Source: Priapulus caudatus
Lineage: Eukaryota; Priapulida; Priapulimorpha; Priapulimorphida; Priapulidae
Direction of reading: 5' to 3'
NCBI RefSeq assembly: GCF_000485595.1
Contig: NW_014577228.1
Coordinates: forward strand, 1,754 to 29,134
Length of the DNA stretch: 27,381 nt
Position numbers and translations under genes: made by a program. The notes beneath the pieces are model-generated. The model was not told the DNA's origin. It was given only the letters and a program-made list of their open reading frames with translations, and made no database searches. This document shows, piece by piece, positions 1-9,570 of this stretch; position 1 is the stretch's first letter; every line of letters begins with the position of its first letter.

Positions 1-570
1 ATTATATCGTACTCGAGTAGTGGGAACACTGCTGACCTGATTTGGAGTCATTGCCTTTTTAGGCTCATCTACGAAGTCGGGAGTTGGGCACAAATCTTAA
101 CCGCTTGACATACGGTCACGATATTCGGGACGTCGGGGGGGGGGGATTGTGAAAAGGACTCGGGATGACCAATTTGGGGGTCAAGGGTTAAAGGTCAAGA
201 TGTGTCAACGGAGGGGAATATTTCTCCCTTAACTTAAGGCTATAGGAGGAAATACGGAATTGCGGCACAATCGTGAACGGCTCGACCTATGCTCTTATAT
301 TCAGTGTTAGTGTGATGGGCAGGAACCCATCACCAGTGCGAATTGGAGGTCACAGGTCAAAGGAAGTGGGAAAGGTCAGATATACAGACATTTTCTGAAG
401 ACATGGCCATGGACAGAGTAAGAAACGTTTTGTTTCAGCGCTGACCTACCATTTTTATCACTTTATTGAAAGGACCTGAAATGGCGTTCTCCACTGACGT
501 GCGAAGACTAAGTGTCTGATAACCTTTTGACCCTCAAGAGGAGGGTTAAACATGGATTTGTTGACTGTTA
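1..570 (+). repeat. Tandem 5' monomer region of a LINE
   Basis: This stretch contains two diverged units about 180 bp apart. Each has a 'GGCACAA...AAC.GCT.GAC' block (near 87 and 265) followed by a purine-rich block like 'GGTCAAAGG' (near 190 and 350). The same region recurs at 3525-4052, and both copies end at the shared sequence TTTGTTGACTGT. It lies directly upstream of the LINE coding remains, so I read it as a 5' UTR built of promoter-like monomers, as known for some non-LTR retrotransposons. That role is inference. It could instead be an unrelated dispersed repeat next to the LINE. Confidence 0.5.
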
Positions 571-656
571 ACAATCATGTTGTCATATTCATGGCACATC
601 AATAATCTATAAACCCAATAAGCCTGAATAGCCAAACGCATAGAGCACGGGCAGAA

Positions 657-2000
657 GTGAGCAAGATGGCGGCTGGCTCGACGGGAGCTACATTTTCTCT
701 AGTCATTTTCTCGATTTTAACCATTTTAAAATTTCGTACCCCGCAACATCAAGCAAGTTTTAATAGGTTAGACAACAGTTATAATATCAACACGGAGAAC
801 AACCGCCCAGAACTGCTCCAATGGGTAAAATTTGACATTGTTAATCGTCACGTCTTACATGTGAACGATACATATACTTCAACAAAGGAACAAAGATGGC
901 GCCGCCCAGCTGGAAATCTACGTCTGTTTTATCTGCTAGCTCTTCTGGTGTCAGGGGATGTAGAATGAACCCTGGATCCACATAAATAAACCCTGTGAGA
1001 AATGCCTGAAAAGTGCTGAGATCAAATCAACAAGCCATAGCATGGACCCTGTGAAACATGGCTCCACAGAAAGTGTTAAAACATGACATCCCTACGTTCA
1101 CTCAGTACACAGAGGACGCATCCCTTGAATACCATGCATGGCATGTCGCCCTCCTCACACAGTTCCACAGATGGTGAGCAGGTATCGGATGACGAAGCCG
1201 ATTCACCGATGACAAACAACGGATCACGAGACGAGGACATGCTATTTCGTGAACTCCGAGACGAAGCCGATTCACCGATGACAAACAACGGATCACGAGA
1301 CGAGGACATGCTATTTCGTGACTCCGAGAGACGAGAGCAAAACACAACAGAACATTATTATGGCGCACATAAACATAAACAGTGTCAGATACAATACATA
1401 CGCTACATGAAATGTTGTATGATAACCTACGTTGACATTTTGACTATTCAGGAAACCAAGCTCGATGCGTCGTTTCCAACGCCCAATTTGAGGTAGAAGG
1501 ATATAATTATATAGATCTGACAGGACAGGATATGGTGGTGGAAACTTATGTATATTAGATCTGACATATCCATCTCGACAGAGGACCGAGTTACAATTGA
1601 CACTCGCGAAGAGTATTAGTGTAGAAGTAAAATTAGGCAAAGCTAAATGGCTGGTAAAGTCTGTTATATAGACCGCCAAGCGAACGGGGAACTGCTTTAT
1701 TTCAGATGTTATACAACATTGGATGAAGGCATATATTCACTATGAGAATGTTGTCATATAGGCGATCTGAACTTTGACCTGTGTGATGCCAACAAAAGGG
1801 AACCCAGTCTGATATATGTGATACATTCGATATGCATAATATTGTAGACAAACCAACATGTTCCATGAAGGACTGTAAACCCTCATTGGTCGACATCTAT
1901 TGTGAGCAAACAGACCAGAAAAGCTGTACTGTACCAAGTCTTTTCGACACTTGGCTGATGTGATTGGCATCCTTTGGGCTTTACAGTTTTAGAGGAAATG
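657..2000 (+). pseudogene. LINE N-terminal region and AP endonuclease remnant
   Basis: The first open stretch (657-968) has a hydrophobic N-terminal segment, and ends in a leucine-rich run followed by G-D-V-E and a stop. One missing base at about 966 separates this from N-P-G in the next frame, so a 2A-like motif is visible but broken. A C-x2-C pair follows (about 994-1005). The endonuclease part contains Q-E-T-K and G-D-L-N, typical of APE domains, which nick target DNA for target-primed reverse transcription. At least three frames and several stops are needed to follow it. Confidence 0.7.
1191..1328 (+). repeat. Perfect 69-bp tandem duplication inside the LINE
   Basis: Two copies of a 69-bp unit, 1191-1259 and 1260-1328, are identical except for the last few bases. 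The period equals 23 codons, so the duplication keeps frame in the surrounding open stretch (D-E-A-D-S-P-M repeated). The near identity contrasts with the heavy decay of the rest of the element. Confidence 0.9.
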
Positions 2001-2179
2001 TACAGGCGTTTAAAAAGGAAGTAGCTAGTGTACAGATAGTTTTAAAGCAACTGACGAGAAACTACGAAAACAAGAACTAAGCCGAAGTACCATTTCACGT
2101 GGCCCACGTCTTGATGACATTGATGACGTGATACTGCCTGGCCATGAACTGATGCTTGCGTGACAGTCTAGCACAACAC

Positions 2180-3085
2180 ACCTTCAAACAGAAAACTCAG
2201 AAAAAGTAAAGCCACCGTTATGAATGGCGAAACTTTGGCAAGCCCGCATCAAATACAAAAAGGCGCTTTATAGAAACCACGAAGATTGGAATGCAGGGCA
2301 GGAAGGGGAAATATAGAAAACAGAGAAACAAAGTAACCGCGTTTGAAAAAGCAGCAATACGCGCTCCCTATGTTGCCGAACGATGCGCTGGTGGGGCACA
2401 AAATCAAATGGATTCTGGTGTCCACCATACGCCTTTTCTCCTCTGAAAAAAGGGTACTAAACAGAACCAGATTCACCTGAGACCAACAATGAAACCGGGG
2501 CTTCACCCAAACGAGCGTATGTATCTCTCTTAATGAATACTCGTAAACGTTGCCTCGGAAGATGCGGTGAGAGAAAATGTAAATGTACGTAGCATAGAAC
2601 ACAGCATAAGGCATATTCGGAAAAATTCACCACTCCTGAACTCTCGTTCAACTTCCAGGAGTTTCTGACGCGTGTCAGAAAATATATTGGAAAAATAGGC
2701 AAGAAAAAGCAACGGGGATGGACAAAGTATCACCAAAGATAATTATATCGGGAGGATGAAGTACATGTTCAACAGAAACAAGAATCGTCAACTTAAACAC
2801 TAAACGGGGAGCATTCCTGATAGACTGAAGTTGGCAAGGGTTACCTACCGAACTATCAAAAAGAAAGACCCGCTAGATAGACAATTACTATCGCTCGGTG
2901 AGGTGGTATCTACCGACGATATCCAACAATCGTTTAAACGGGCCATATTGAGCAGTATGGCTGCTATATTTTTAAAGACATTTTCAACCAATGCGGGTCG
3001 CTTTCGACGCTGGCTCGCTATAGTTGTCAATCAACATTGCAATGTTGGGCTCTCACGAGGGTGCGGGTGTGTCATTATCATAATC
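2180..3085 (+). pseudogene. LINE linker and reverse transcriptase N-terminal remnant
   Basis: The linker is basic, with stops near 2315 and 2345, and leads into a segment typical of the region before CR1 RT domains ('VRKYIGKIGKKK' near 2670-2705). RT begins near 2520 and continues to about 3085 with the usual 'ARVT..FKK.DPLD' block and a degenerate 'GCG' turn near 3060. The YxDD catalytic box is absent from the window. The remnant cannot encode a working enzyme. Confidence 0.7.
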
Positions 3086-3524
3086 TATCTGTTTTAGCTG
3101 TCAAACCACAGTATCATCACTGGCATGTGGCTGCCACCTATGGCAGGTTGAGGGAAACTAAATAAACATCGGCCTGCGTTCATGTTAAACGGCAAGCTTT
3201 TGTTCCTACTCATTAGTTGTCGGCTACATTACGCCCACAAGATAAACCGTCCTGAACTCACATCGGTGTTCAGATACGTAAAGAGACCGCGAACATCAGT
3301 AAATAGGGACAGTGGTGCAATGCCGCCAGATGATGCTCAGTTTGCCCATTCTATGTGGTAGACACAGTCAATGCGGTAATGTAGCTGCTGTACACGCGCG
3401 TTAGCTCTGGATCCTACACGGGGATTTAGTCATCTGGACTATGTCAGTGCAGCTTGCTAGAATCGGCTAGATTCGTGTCGTTCGAGTCGGTCCGATCGTC
3501 GATCGTCTCGGCATCGTACGGCGG
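3086..3524. other. Unassigned DNA between LINE and second monomer copy
   Basis: No credible coding exon or RNA gene was recognised. It may hold unrecognisable LINE remains. A short open stretch near 3235-3360 contains 'SVFRYVKRPRTS', which loosely resembles LINE linker sequence, but the match is too weak to assign. Confidence 0.3.
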
Positions 3525-4052
3525 GCTCAACAGTTGGGCACAAATCTGTAACGGTCGATCCGGTACGCGCGTCACGATATTCGGACATGTGGGGGACCAA
3601 ATCAGTCGAACACACAGTTGGCGATTGTCGAGAGCTGAGGGTCGTCAAAGTCAGCGTCATAGAGCGTGTAAAAGAAGGGGGAAACATTCACTCCTTACTA
3701 AGGATATAGAGGCAAAATGCAGAATTGCGGCACAAATCTAAACGGCTCGACATAGGCCTCGTGATAGTCGGTGGTATAGCCATCATGGGAGGAAAGCCAT
3801 CACTGTGCGAAATTGGAGCTCACAGGTCAAAGCCGTCACGTGGCGCACAGGGCAGCATTTTAGACATTTTCTGAGGACATTGTCTGACGGAGCGATTGAA
3901 AAAACTTTTTGTTCAGCGACCGTGACCAGATTTTATGGCCTTTATGAAAGGACCATGAAAGGATCCCTTCTGCCCTGACATGCGAAGCAGTAGTGTCGGT
4001 ATAACCTTTTGACCCTCAAGAGGAGCGCTTAAACTTTGGATTTGTTGACTGT
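3525..4052 (+). repeat. Second copy of the LINE 5' monomer region
   Basis: This aligns colinearly with 80-570 over most of its length. Shared blocks include AGTTGGGCACAAATCT, CACGATATTCGG, TTGCGGCACAA, CACAGGTCAAAG, ACATTTTCTGA and CCTTTTGACCCTCAAGAGGAG. Both copies end at TTTGTTGACTGT, then diverge. The second copy is followed by unrelated DNA rather than LINE coding sequence, so it is probably the start of another truncated copy in the same orientation. Small indels and substitutions show the copies are old. Confidence 0.75.
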
Positions 4053-5967
4053 CTGTTTAGAAAGAATTTTGACTGCCCGGGTTGCTAGTAGAATCTATAC
4101 ATGCTGGATGTATGAGGCTACAATGTCACACGTGAAAATTTTCAAAAACGCTAAATTTGTTAAAGGAAGTGTATGTTCCGTCTTAAATCGTTATAATTTC
4201 GTATGTCATTCATGTACTGTCCATATTTACACTTAACGTACGTATCGCCACTGAGTGGCCTGCCAGTTTTGCCTGCGCTCTTAATTGCTTGCACGGTGGC
4301 AGCTCTCTATTGCAATTTCAGCTGTAGGCCTTTGCGTAGGTAATTCACGGGAAATGGATGAAGGGCTTACCTATCTGTCTTTGCAAATAGTTGTGCTTAC
4401 TACGAAGGATGGAGCTTCCATCTTAATCGTGAAGACACTTAAACGTACCGCGCCATCTCGTGCAACTTCATAACGGATTCCAACGAACATTCTTAAGAAG
4501 GTTCCATGATACCATCCCTAGTGCATTCACTGTTTCGCCGTGTATGTGTAGGCTGTGAACACATCTTGGACTACAGGCGTTGACTAGAATCCGCTCCACT
4601 CCACCACAGAGATCACCGCAGCGTAGACAGTTATGATGAGCGCGTGCTCGCCTATGCGGGCAACTTGTAATTGATTCCGCTCTGCATAGTTGCCGCCAGC
4701 TTAGATGTTCATGGGCAGCCTGAGCACGGCCGCATTCACTGTGCACGTGATTTCGACTTACTCTGCAGGCTCGTATAAGTAAAGGAGTTGAGAGCGCTCT
4801 CCGAGGGCGTATCTCACATCACAGTCCAGACATCTGTAGGCGCTATATAGACCGCCCACACACACAAACATATTCTTCTGCTTTCGCCTGAGTAGTCAGC
4901 GGACAATATTTTTCCTGCTGTCTGTGCGAAAACACGTCTTTTGCCCATTTCCGCATACATAGTCCATACATAACATCAAGAAAGACGTACTTCGTTCCTC
5001 ATTCTCTCGGTTGCTCTCATCTCTCCCACTATATTTTGTTAGTGTCCCCCTTAGCTTGCTGTTAAGCTTCAATAAACGAGCTCTTTCACCATCAGCAAGT
5101 CATACGAGTGCGCGAACTGTCACAGTATTACAGTGCTTCGTGTGAACAATATCAAAATAAACGCAGCAGAGTACATTTCTATTTTAGGCATAAAGCCATC
5201 GTAACAATAAATTATGGTCCCCACCCGCTACATGTGCTTAAAGGAAGCCATGTTTTCACAACACTTCGCTTAGCCTCTCGCCCTCCTGCATCCTGCATGG
5301 GCGATGAAATTGCTGTGCAATTATCTCACGTCAAATCCAAGTGTCAGTAGAATCTGTGTAACTATACAAATCCCAACCATAATTTTAGTGAATCAGATGG
5401 CACTTGCAGCCTTGATTAACCTAGATCACAAAAATCAGTGTTGAAAACCTGGTCAGATTAATCCAGGCCAGCTTTAATGCGTAGTCTTATTGGGAGTTTG
5501 GGTAAATCTTGTCATTTATGCGTTGTTTGTAGCAAAACATTATTTCAAAGGCTACCAGATAAACATGAAAAACTGGTAACAACGTTCACCTCTGTCGCAT
5601 ACTTAGCCTTTGTCCAAATATCTGTTGCACATCGTGGCCGTAATTGTACGATGATATCAATTTGATTTACAGTTGCAAAATTCATGGCGCTCACTTCTAG
5701 TGAGCTTAAACCTGGTTACATAGGAATTTAATCATCTTCTTTCACTCAGGAGGGCGCGTAAACTTAATCATATCCTTTGTAATGCCTCTATGCATCGCTT
5801 ATAGTATATTCTTTCAGGCGAATATGCCAAAAATAGCACGTACGTCTGTACGTATGTTAAAGTCGTTGATTTTGTGGCGAGATGGCCATTAATTAGAGCA
5901 GTGGCTATTACAACACCATACATGCACGAGGCCTTATATACTACTATCGGCCGTAACGCTGAGCAGG
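4053..5967. other. Intergenic DNA without a supported gene
   Basis: Only short chance-like open frames occur. Around 4790-5110 there is a TATA-like element (about 4839), a pyrimidine-rich block and an AATAAA-containing segment (about 5072), which together resemble LTR promoter and polyadenylation parts. No matching second LTR, primer-binding site or gag/pol sequence is present. A faint Tc1-like reading on the minus strand at 4468-4746 is too degraded to call. Confidence 0.4.
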
Positions 5968-6173
5968 GTCTACTGTCCCCAAGGTACTGCCGGAACGTAC
6001 CCTGGGTAGGTTCGATATACCGGAACGTACCCTGTTACTATCTAATATGCTCGCGACTACCTACGCCTACTCCATCAACGAGTCTAGGATCGCCTACTCC
6101 CTAAACTAACCCTAAACCAGATCAATAGTTACCAGGGTACGTTCCCGGGCATTACGCTGGGGGACATAGCACT
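5968..6173. mobile_element. Small MITE with imperfect terminal inverted repeats
   Basis: The left end (CTACTGTCCCCAAGG followed by GGAACGTACCCTG) is matched in reverse complement by the right end (CAGGGTACGTTCC then CTGGGGGACATAG). The GGAACGTACCCTG block is present twice at the left (about 5992 and 6022). There is no coding capacity, so it is a non-autonomous element. The superfamily cannot be assigned. Confidence 0.6.
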
Positions 6174-6332
6174 CTCATGAGCATCTATATTACGACCTGG
6201 CAATTGCGTCATACCAGGCTCGACACTAGCGCATGAAATGATAAACCTATTCCATCTATTGATTTACCCATGGATATATATATATGCATATTAGGAGCTA
6301 ATAAGCTAATTAATGGGGAGCTAATCAAGAAC

Positions 6333-6373
6333 CTAGGTATTATTAGCTTATATCACGAGCTAATAATACCTAG
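6333..6373. repeat. Perfect 16-bp stem hairpin
   Basis: CTAGGTATTATTAGCT (6333-6348) and its exact reverse complement (6358-6373) flank a 9-base loop. Further 'GAGCTAAT' copies lie just upstream (near 6292 and 6319). It may be a very short foldback element. No function is evident. Confidence 0.7.
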
Positions 6374-6635
6374 ACTGTACATATGCTTATCATACTTTTT
6401 GCATATTTATGCTTGATAACTTAAAAGCCACATATTTTATTATACATATTTACGTGATTAAATTTATTATCAATTGAAACACATATAAAAAGTACAAATG
6501 ATGGGTGCCCTATGATTATTCTAGCCACTTGCACTATTACACATATATTACATGAAATGCACCATACATAAATATAATGAAGATAATCTATGCATGTTGA
6601 TATTGAGCTACGATTTCCCTAAATATTATATACAA

Positions 6636-6641
6636 TTTATT
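6636..6641 (-). terminator. Candidate MITD1 polyadenylation signal
   Basis: TTTATT on the plus strand reads AATAAA on the minus strand, about 320 bases beyond the MITD1 stop codon. It is the nearest canonical hexamer seen downstream; others occur near 6463 and 6436. In DNA this AT-rich a chance match is likely. Confidence 0.3.
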
Positions 6642-6930
6642 CTAAAAAGCCAGAACATATACTGAAGCACATATGGAATGTCTAACAAATAATACAAAAC
6701 TATTTCACATTGAATTCTTTTTATAGTTTACATCACATTGCCTTGGTTCTTTAACTTTGTTTTGTTATACTTGACAGATTAAATATTTTTGCATTGTAAC
6801 CAAACACAACTTCCTCGTCCGTTCCTAAATGCAAAATTATTTAAACAAATTTTGATTTAGGATTTTAAATTAATCTCATGAGCAGTACCTTAATCTAACC
6901 AACTCTTTTCACAAACTACAAATACCCTAA

Positions 6931-6948
6931 CACACACACACACACACA
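6931..6948. repeat. CA microsatellite
   Basis: A short run of CA dinucleotides lies about 12 bases beyond the MITD1 stop codon, so it falls in the 3' UTR of that minus-strand gene, where it reads as TG repeats. Confidence 0.9.
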
Positions 6949-6959
6949 GTTGAGTTCGG

Positions 6960-7595
6960 TCACTTTCCGTTCTTCACGTTTTTCTTGTGGAAAATGTCGA
7001 CCGTCGTCTCGTGGCACTTGCGCAGATCGTAGTCGCAGTACCCGATCGCAAACTTGCTCTCCGTCGGCTTGTAGATGTCCAGCCCTCGGCCGATCTGGAT
7101 GATCCAGCCGTTGTCGACGCGTATCTCGCGGTCGTGCAGCGTCGCCGAGTACTGCACGGCGAGCTTCACGCCGCGCTCGCCGAGGCTGTGCGCGAGCTCC
7201 TCCAGCCGCTGGTGCTGCTGGTAGGTGTCACGGTCACTCTCCTGGCCCGTGATCAGCGACACCTTGCCGAGGTTCGGGCAGCGCTTCACGGCGAGCTCGC
7301 AGAAGCGCAGCAGGTTGTAGATCTGGTTCGGCGTGCGCACGTACGGGTCCTCGACCTCGACGACGCCGACGTCGTCGTCGAGAAAGCGCGCGAACAGACG
7401 CTCGTAGCTGTGGCCCGTCGAGTTGTTCTCGATGTGGATCTGCTCGTGGTAGGAGCCAGCGGCCTTCAGCTGCTCGACACGCTGCTTGATCACCTCGGCA
7501 CGGTCCATGTACTCGCTGATTTTCTGCCGCAGCTTCTGCCGCTTGCCGTCGCCGGTGATGGAGCGCAGCGCGTCCAGCAGCAGCTGTATCCCCTC
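6960..7595 (-). CDS. MITD1: MITD1 exon 2 (last coding exon)
   Basis: This exon encodes the final 211 residues in one block, from E-G-I-Q-L-L-L to the stop. Its acceptor reads CTCATCTCGCAG before GAG and has a good pyrimidine tract. It is markedly GC-rich compared with flanking DNA. The open frame continues upstream to 7640 only by chance through the intron end, so an ATG at 7640 should not be used as the start. Confidence 0.93.
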   Translation of the reverse strand, partial: EGIQLLLDALRSITGDGKRQKLRQKISEYMDRAEVIKQRVEQLKAAGSYHEQIHIENNSTGHSYERLFARFLDDDVGVVEVEDPYVRTPNQIYNLLRFCELAVKRCPNLGKVSLITGQESDRDTYQQHQRLEELAHSLGERGVKLAVQYSATLHDREIRVDNGWIIQIGRGLDIYKPTESKFAIGYCDYDLRKCHETTVDIFHKKNVKNGK

Positions 7596-8512
7596 CTGCG
7601 AGATGAGACGAGCGGGCCGTGTGTGAGCGTGGCTGTGCAAGGCCGAGCCGTTGCTAGGAGGCTGAAGACTGGTTGTTAGGAGGCTGAAGAGTGGTTGTTA
7701 GGAGGCCGAAGAGCAGCTGCTAGGAGGCTGACGATTGGTTGCTAGGAGGCCGAGCCATTGCTAGGAGGCCAAGCCATTGCTAGGAGGCTGAAGAGTGGTT
7801 GCTAGGAGGTCAAGCCATTGCTAGGAGGCTGAAGAGTGGTTGCTAGGAGGCCAAGCCATTGCTAGGAGGCTGAAGAGTGGTTGCTAGGAGGCTAAAGAGT
7901 GGTTGCTAGGAGGCCAAGCCATTGCTAGGAGACTGAAGAGTGGTTGCTAGGAGGCTGAAGAGCGGTTGCTAGGAGATTGAGGTGCGATTACTATAACAGG
8001 TGCGTGGACAGCAGTTTCTACGAGCAGACTGTTGCTAAGAGGGTGACGTGCAGCTGCTATGAGGGTGGGAAGCGGTTGCTATAGAAGGTGCGTCGTGTGC
8101 AGCAATTTCTAGGAGCAGTTGCTAGGAAGGTGGGAAGCGGTTGCTATGAAGGTGAGGAGCGGTTGCTATGAGGATGGGAAGCAGTTGCTAGGATGGATGA
8201 CGAGTAGTTGCTACGATGGTGAGAAGTGCCTGAAAGTAGGTGAGAATTGGTTGTCAGGAGGGGTGAGATGCGGTGGCTACGAGGGTAAGAATTGTACTCC
8301 AAGAGGGTTGAGGAATGGTTGCTAAGAGGGTGAGGAGAAAATGGAGGTGATAATATCTTACTGTTTAAAATGTATTTTTGGAGGAATGAATATAAAAATT
8401 ATATTTAATAAATTACCTGATAACATATCAAGGACTCTGCATATTTTTCTTCGTTGTCGTATTTCACTGCTCTGGTTAGGACCTGTCCAGCTGCCTCAGT
8501 TTTAGCTGACAT
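6960..8512 (-). CDS. MITD1: MIT domain-containing protein 1, complete two-exon gene
   Basis: Exon 1 (8512-8417) joins exon 2 (7595-6960) in phase 0 to give about 243 residues, close to the 249 of human MITD1. Residues about 5-75 form the MIT helical bundle (LTRAVKYDNEEKYAESLICYQ continuing EGIQLLLDALRS, then KISEYMDRAEVIKQRV). The rest matches the phospholipase D-like C-terminal domain, with NGWIIQIGRGLD, GYCDYDLR and CHETTVDIFHKK near the end. In known animals the MIT domain binds ESCRT-III tails and the C-terminal domain binds membrane, and the dimer acts in cytokinetic abscission. The 821-bp intron has a canonical GT donor and AG acceptor and holds a minisatellite. The start ATG has A at -3. 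A MITE lies 78 bp upstream. Confidence 0.93.
7640..8335. repeat. Minisatellite in the MITD1 intron
   Basis: Units of about 19-22 bp are built around TTGCTAGGAGG. A longer type with GCTGAAGAGTGG and a shorter type with CCAAGCCA alternate. The array is regular from about 7640 to 7975 and degenerates to 8335. It fills most of the only intron of MITD1. In the sense (minus) direction each unit reads as pyrimidine-rich sequence ending in CAG or TAG. Confidence 0.9.
8417..8512 (-). CDS. MITD1: MITD1 exon 1 (start codon and first MIT helix)
   Basis: These 96 bases encode 32 residues, beginning M-S-A-K-T-E and ending S-L-I-C-Y-Q, followed directly by the donor GTAATT. The first MIT helix pattern (VLTRAVKYD, then EKYAESL) matches the family closely. 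The exon is too short to stand out as an open frame and was found by reading the minus strand upstream of exon 2 for the missing MIT helix. Confidence 0.9.
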
Positions 8513-8590
8513 GATTGAATGCTTATATCAGCCCAGATGTGGATCACAGGCAGTTTCTATAACATTAATAAAAAACAATGATAGGTTAGG

Positions 8591-9173
8591 CAAGGCTCGA
8601 CACTAGCGGTGGCCCGGTGGCCCGGGGCCACCAAAACTTGATGTCGGGCCAGCAAAATTTCCAAAAGTTAAAATTTGGTGGCTCGATCGGGCCACTAAAA
8701 TTTCAAAGTGTCTATGTGATAAAAATATTTGTTTCTTACGTGCTAATCTCATTCAAAAGAGAGCGAGCAATTCGCGGAGCGAGGGCACACGTACGCACGT
8801 GCAGCATTCTACCGCGGGCACGGTTTAATGATACGTCACGCGCGTGTTTAGATAAATAATGAGTGAAAGTAGAAAATTGGTATGCAAGATTCTGGTGAAA
8901 ATTTGATGCCGTGGAATGGATAATTCAAATGTATGCCTCAATCATCAATGTCAGTGTGTGCTATTGTGTGGGGTTGTTTAAAGACTTGTGCAAGTGCATC
9001 AGACGGCCCAATTTTCAAATAATATACAATACGAGATTGAAATAAAGATTTATGTTTTTCTTTGTTTTTTTTTCGGGCCACCAGATTTCATTTTCGGGCC
9101 ACCAAAAATTGAAAATCAATGATTTTGGTGGCCCGTTCGGGCCACTGGAAAAAAAAGTTAGTGTCGAGCCTTG
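8591..9173. mobile_element. hAT-like MITE upstream of MITD1
   Basis: Perfect 15-bp terminal inverted repeats, CAAGGCTCGACACTA (8591-8605) and its complement (9159-9173), are flanked by the 7-bp direct repeat GGTTAGG (8584-8590 and 9174-9180). Inside both ends are repeated CGGGCCACCAAAA-like motifs and their complements. There is no transposase frame. The element is 583 bp long. hAT affinity is suggested only by TIR style and duplication length. It sits 78 bp upstream of the MITD1 start, where the promoter is expected. Confidence 0.88.
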
Positions 9174-9180
9174 GGTTAGG

Positions 9181-9570
9181 TGAGTCAGGTGTTATTGAAC
9201 CAGGAGCGGTTAAATTTTAAGAAAGCTACAATTTTGCAACAAATGGCTGCAGCAAGTTTAACGTGCAGACAGGCTGCGCAACTACGTTTGTTGATATCGC
9301 GGGCGAGTCATTACCAATCAGCTCAGCCGCCGGCGATCGGGCATGCCGCCCATTTGCCTGGTAGCATCTGAAGTATCATTTTGCATGTATATTTAAGAAA
9401 TTTCTGTGATTTGAGCGCATTCTGGCGGGCCGATTGTCAAAAATGGCGAGTGTAGCTTGTTCAGCAGTCTTCCGCGATTCCAACGATAGTTGGAAAGTGG
9501 CCCACCTGCAGGAACACCGGAGTTGTAACTGATTGAAAACGGTGAGTTGTGGAAACTGCGGCGGCGAGTT
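9181..9570. other. Unassigned DNA
   Basis: No supported gene. An ATG in good context at 9445 opens a 28-codon frame that ends before a GTGAGT donor-like site near 9541, so no spliced model can be built. Confidence 0.4.

Larger units (their letters stand above)
571..3085 (+). mobile_element. Decayed CR1-like non-LTR retrotransposon, 3'-truncated
   Basis: Translating across frames gives, in the expected order: a 2A-like motif (about 930-985), a C-x2-C segment (about 988-1020), an apurinic endonuclease-like part with 'ILTIQETKLD' (about 1440-1475) and 'GDLNFDL' (1761-1781), an endonuclease-RT linker with 'VAERCAGGAQNQ' (about 2370-2410), and an RT start with 'ARVT' and 'KKDPLDRQ' (about 2833-2885). 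Similarity stops near 3085, before the RT active site. Stops and frameshifts occur throughout, so it is a dead copy. The order and motifs fit the CR1/L2 group. The exact clade is not established. Confidence 0.8.
6174..6959. other. AT-rich region downstream of MITD1
   Basis: This strongly AT-rich stretch lies 3' of the minus-strand MITD1 gene and probably includes its 3' UTR. It contains an orphan transposon end (6215-6230, CAGGCTCGACACTAGC), a strong hairpin (6333-6373) and AATAAA signals on the minus strand. No other gene was seen. Confidence 0.5.

Noticed and set aside
1-4052. Direct repeats at both sides of the LINE read as LTRs of an LTR retrotransposon
   Set aside because: The enclosed coding remains are APE and non-LTR reverse transcriptase. 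No primer-binding site, integrase or protease was seen, and the repeats contain tandem monomers.
4468-4746. Minus-strand open frame resembling a Tc1/mariner transposase fragment
   Set aside because: Only a few residues fit, with no clear DDE spacing and no inverted repeats.
4790-5110. Possible solo LTR (TATA-like, pyrimidine block, AATAAA)
   Set aside because: No TG...CA borders or target duplication could be fixed, and no second copy is in the window.
6987-7679. 230-residue plus-strand open frame
   Set aside because: It is the antisense shadow of GC-rich MITD1 exon 2, which has a clear family match on the minus strand.
7640-8335. CRISPR-like regular array
   Set aside because: Units are contiguous 19-22 bp tandem repeats without unique spacers, inside an intron of an animal gene.
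9445-9545. Possible first exon (ATG in good context, GTGAGT nearby)
   Set aside because: The frame stops before the donor and no other frame passes through.
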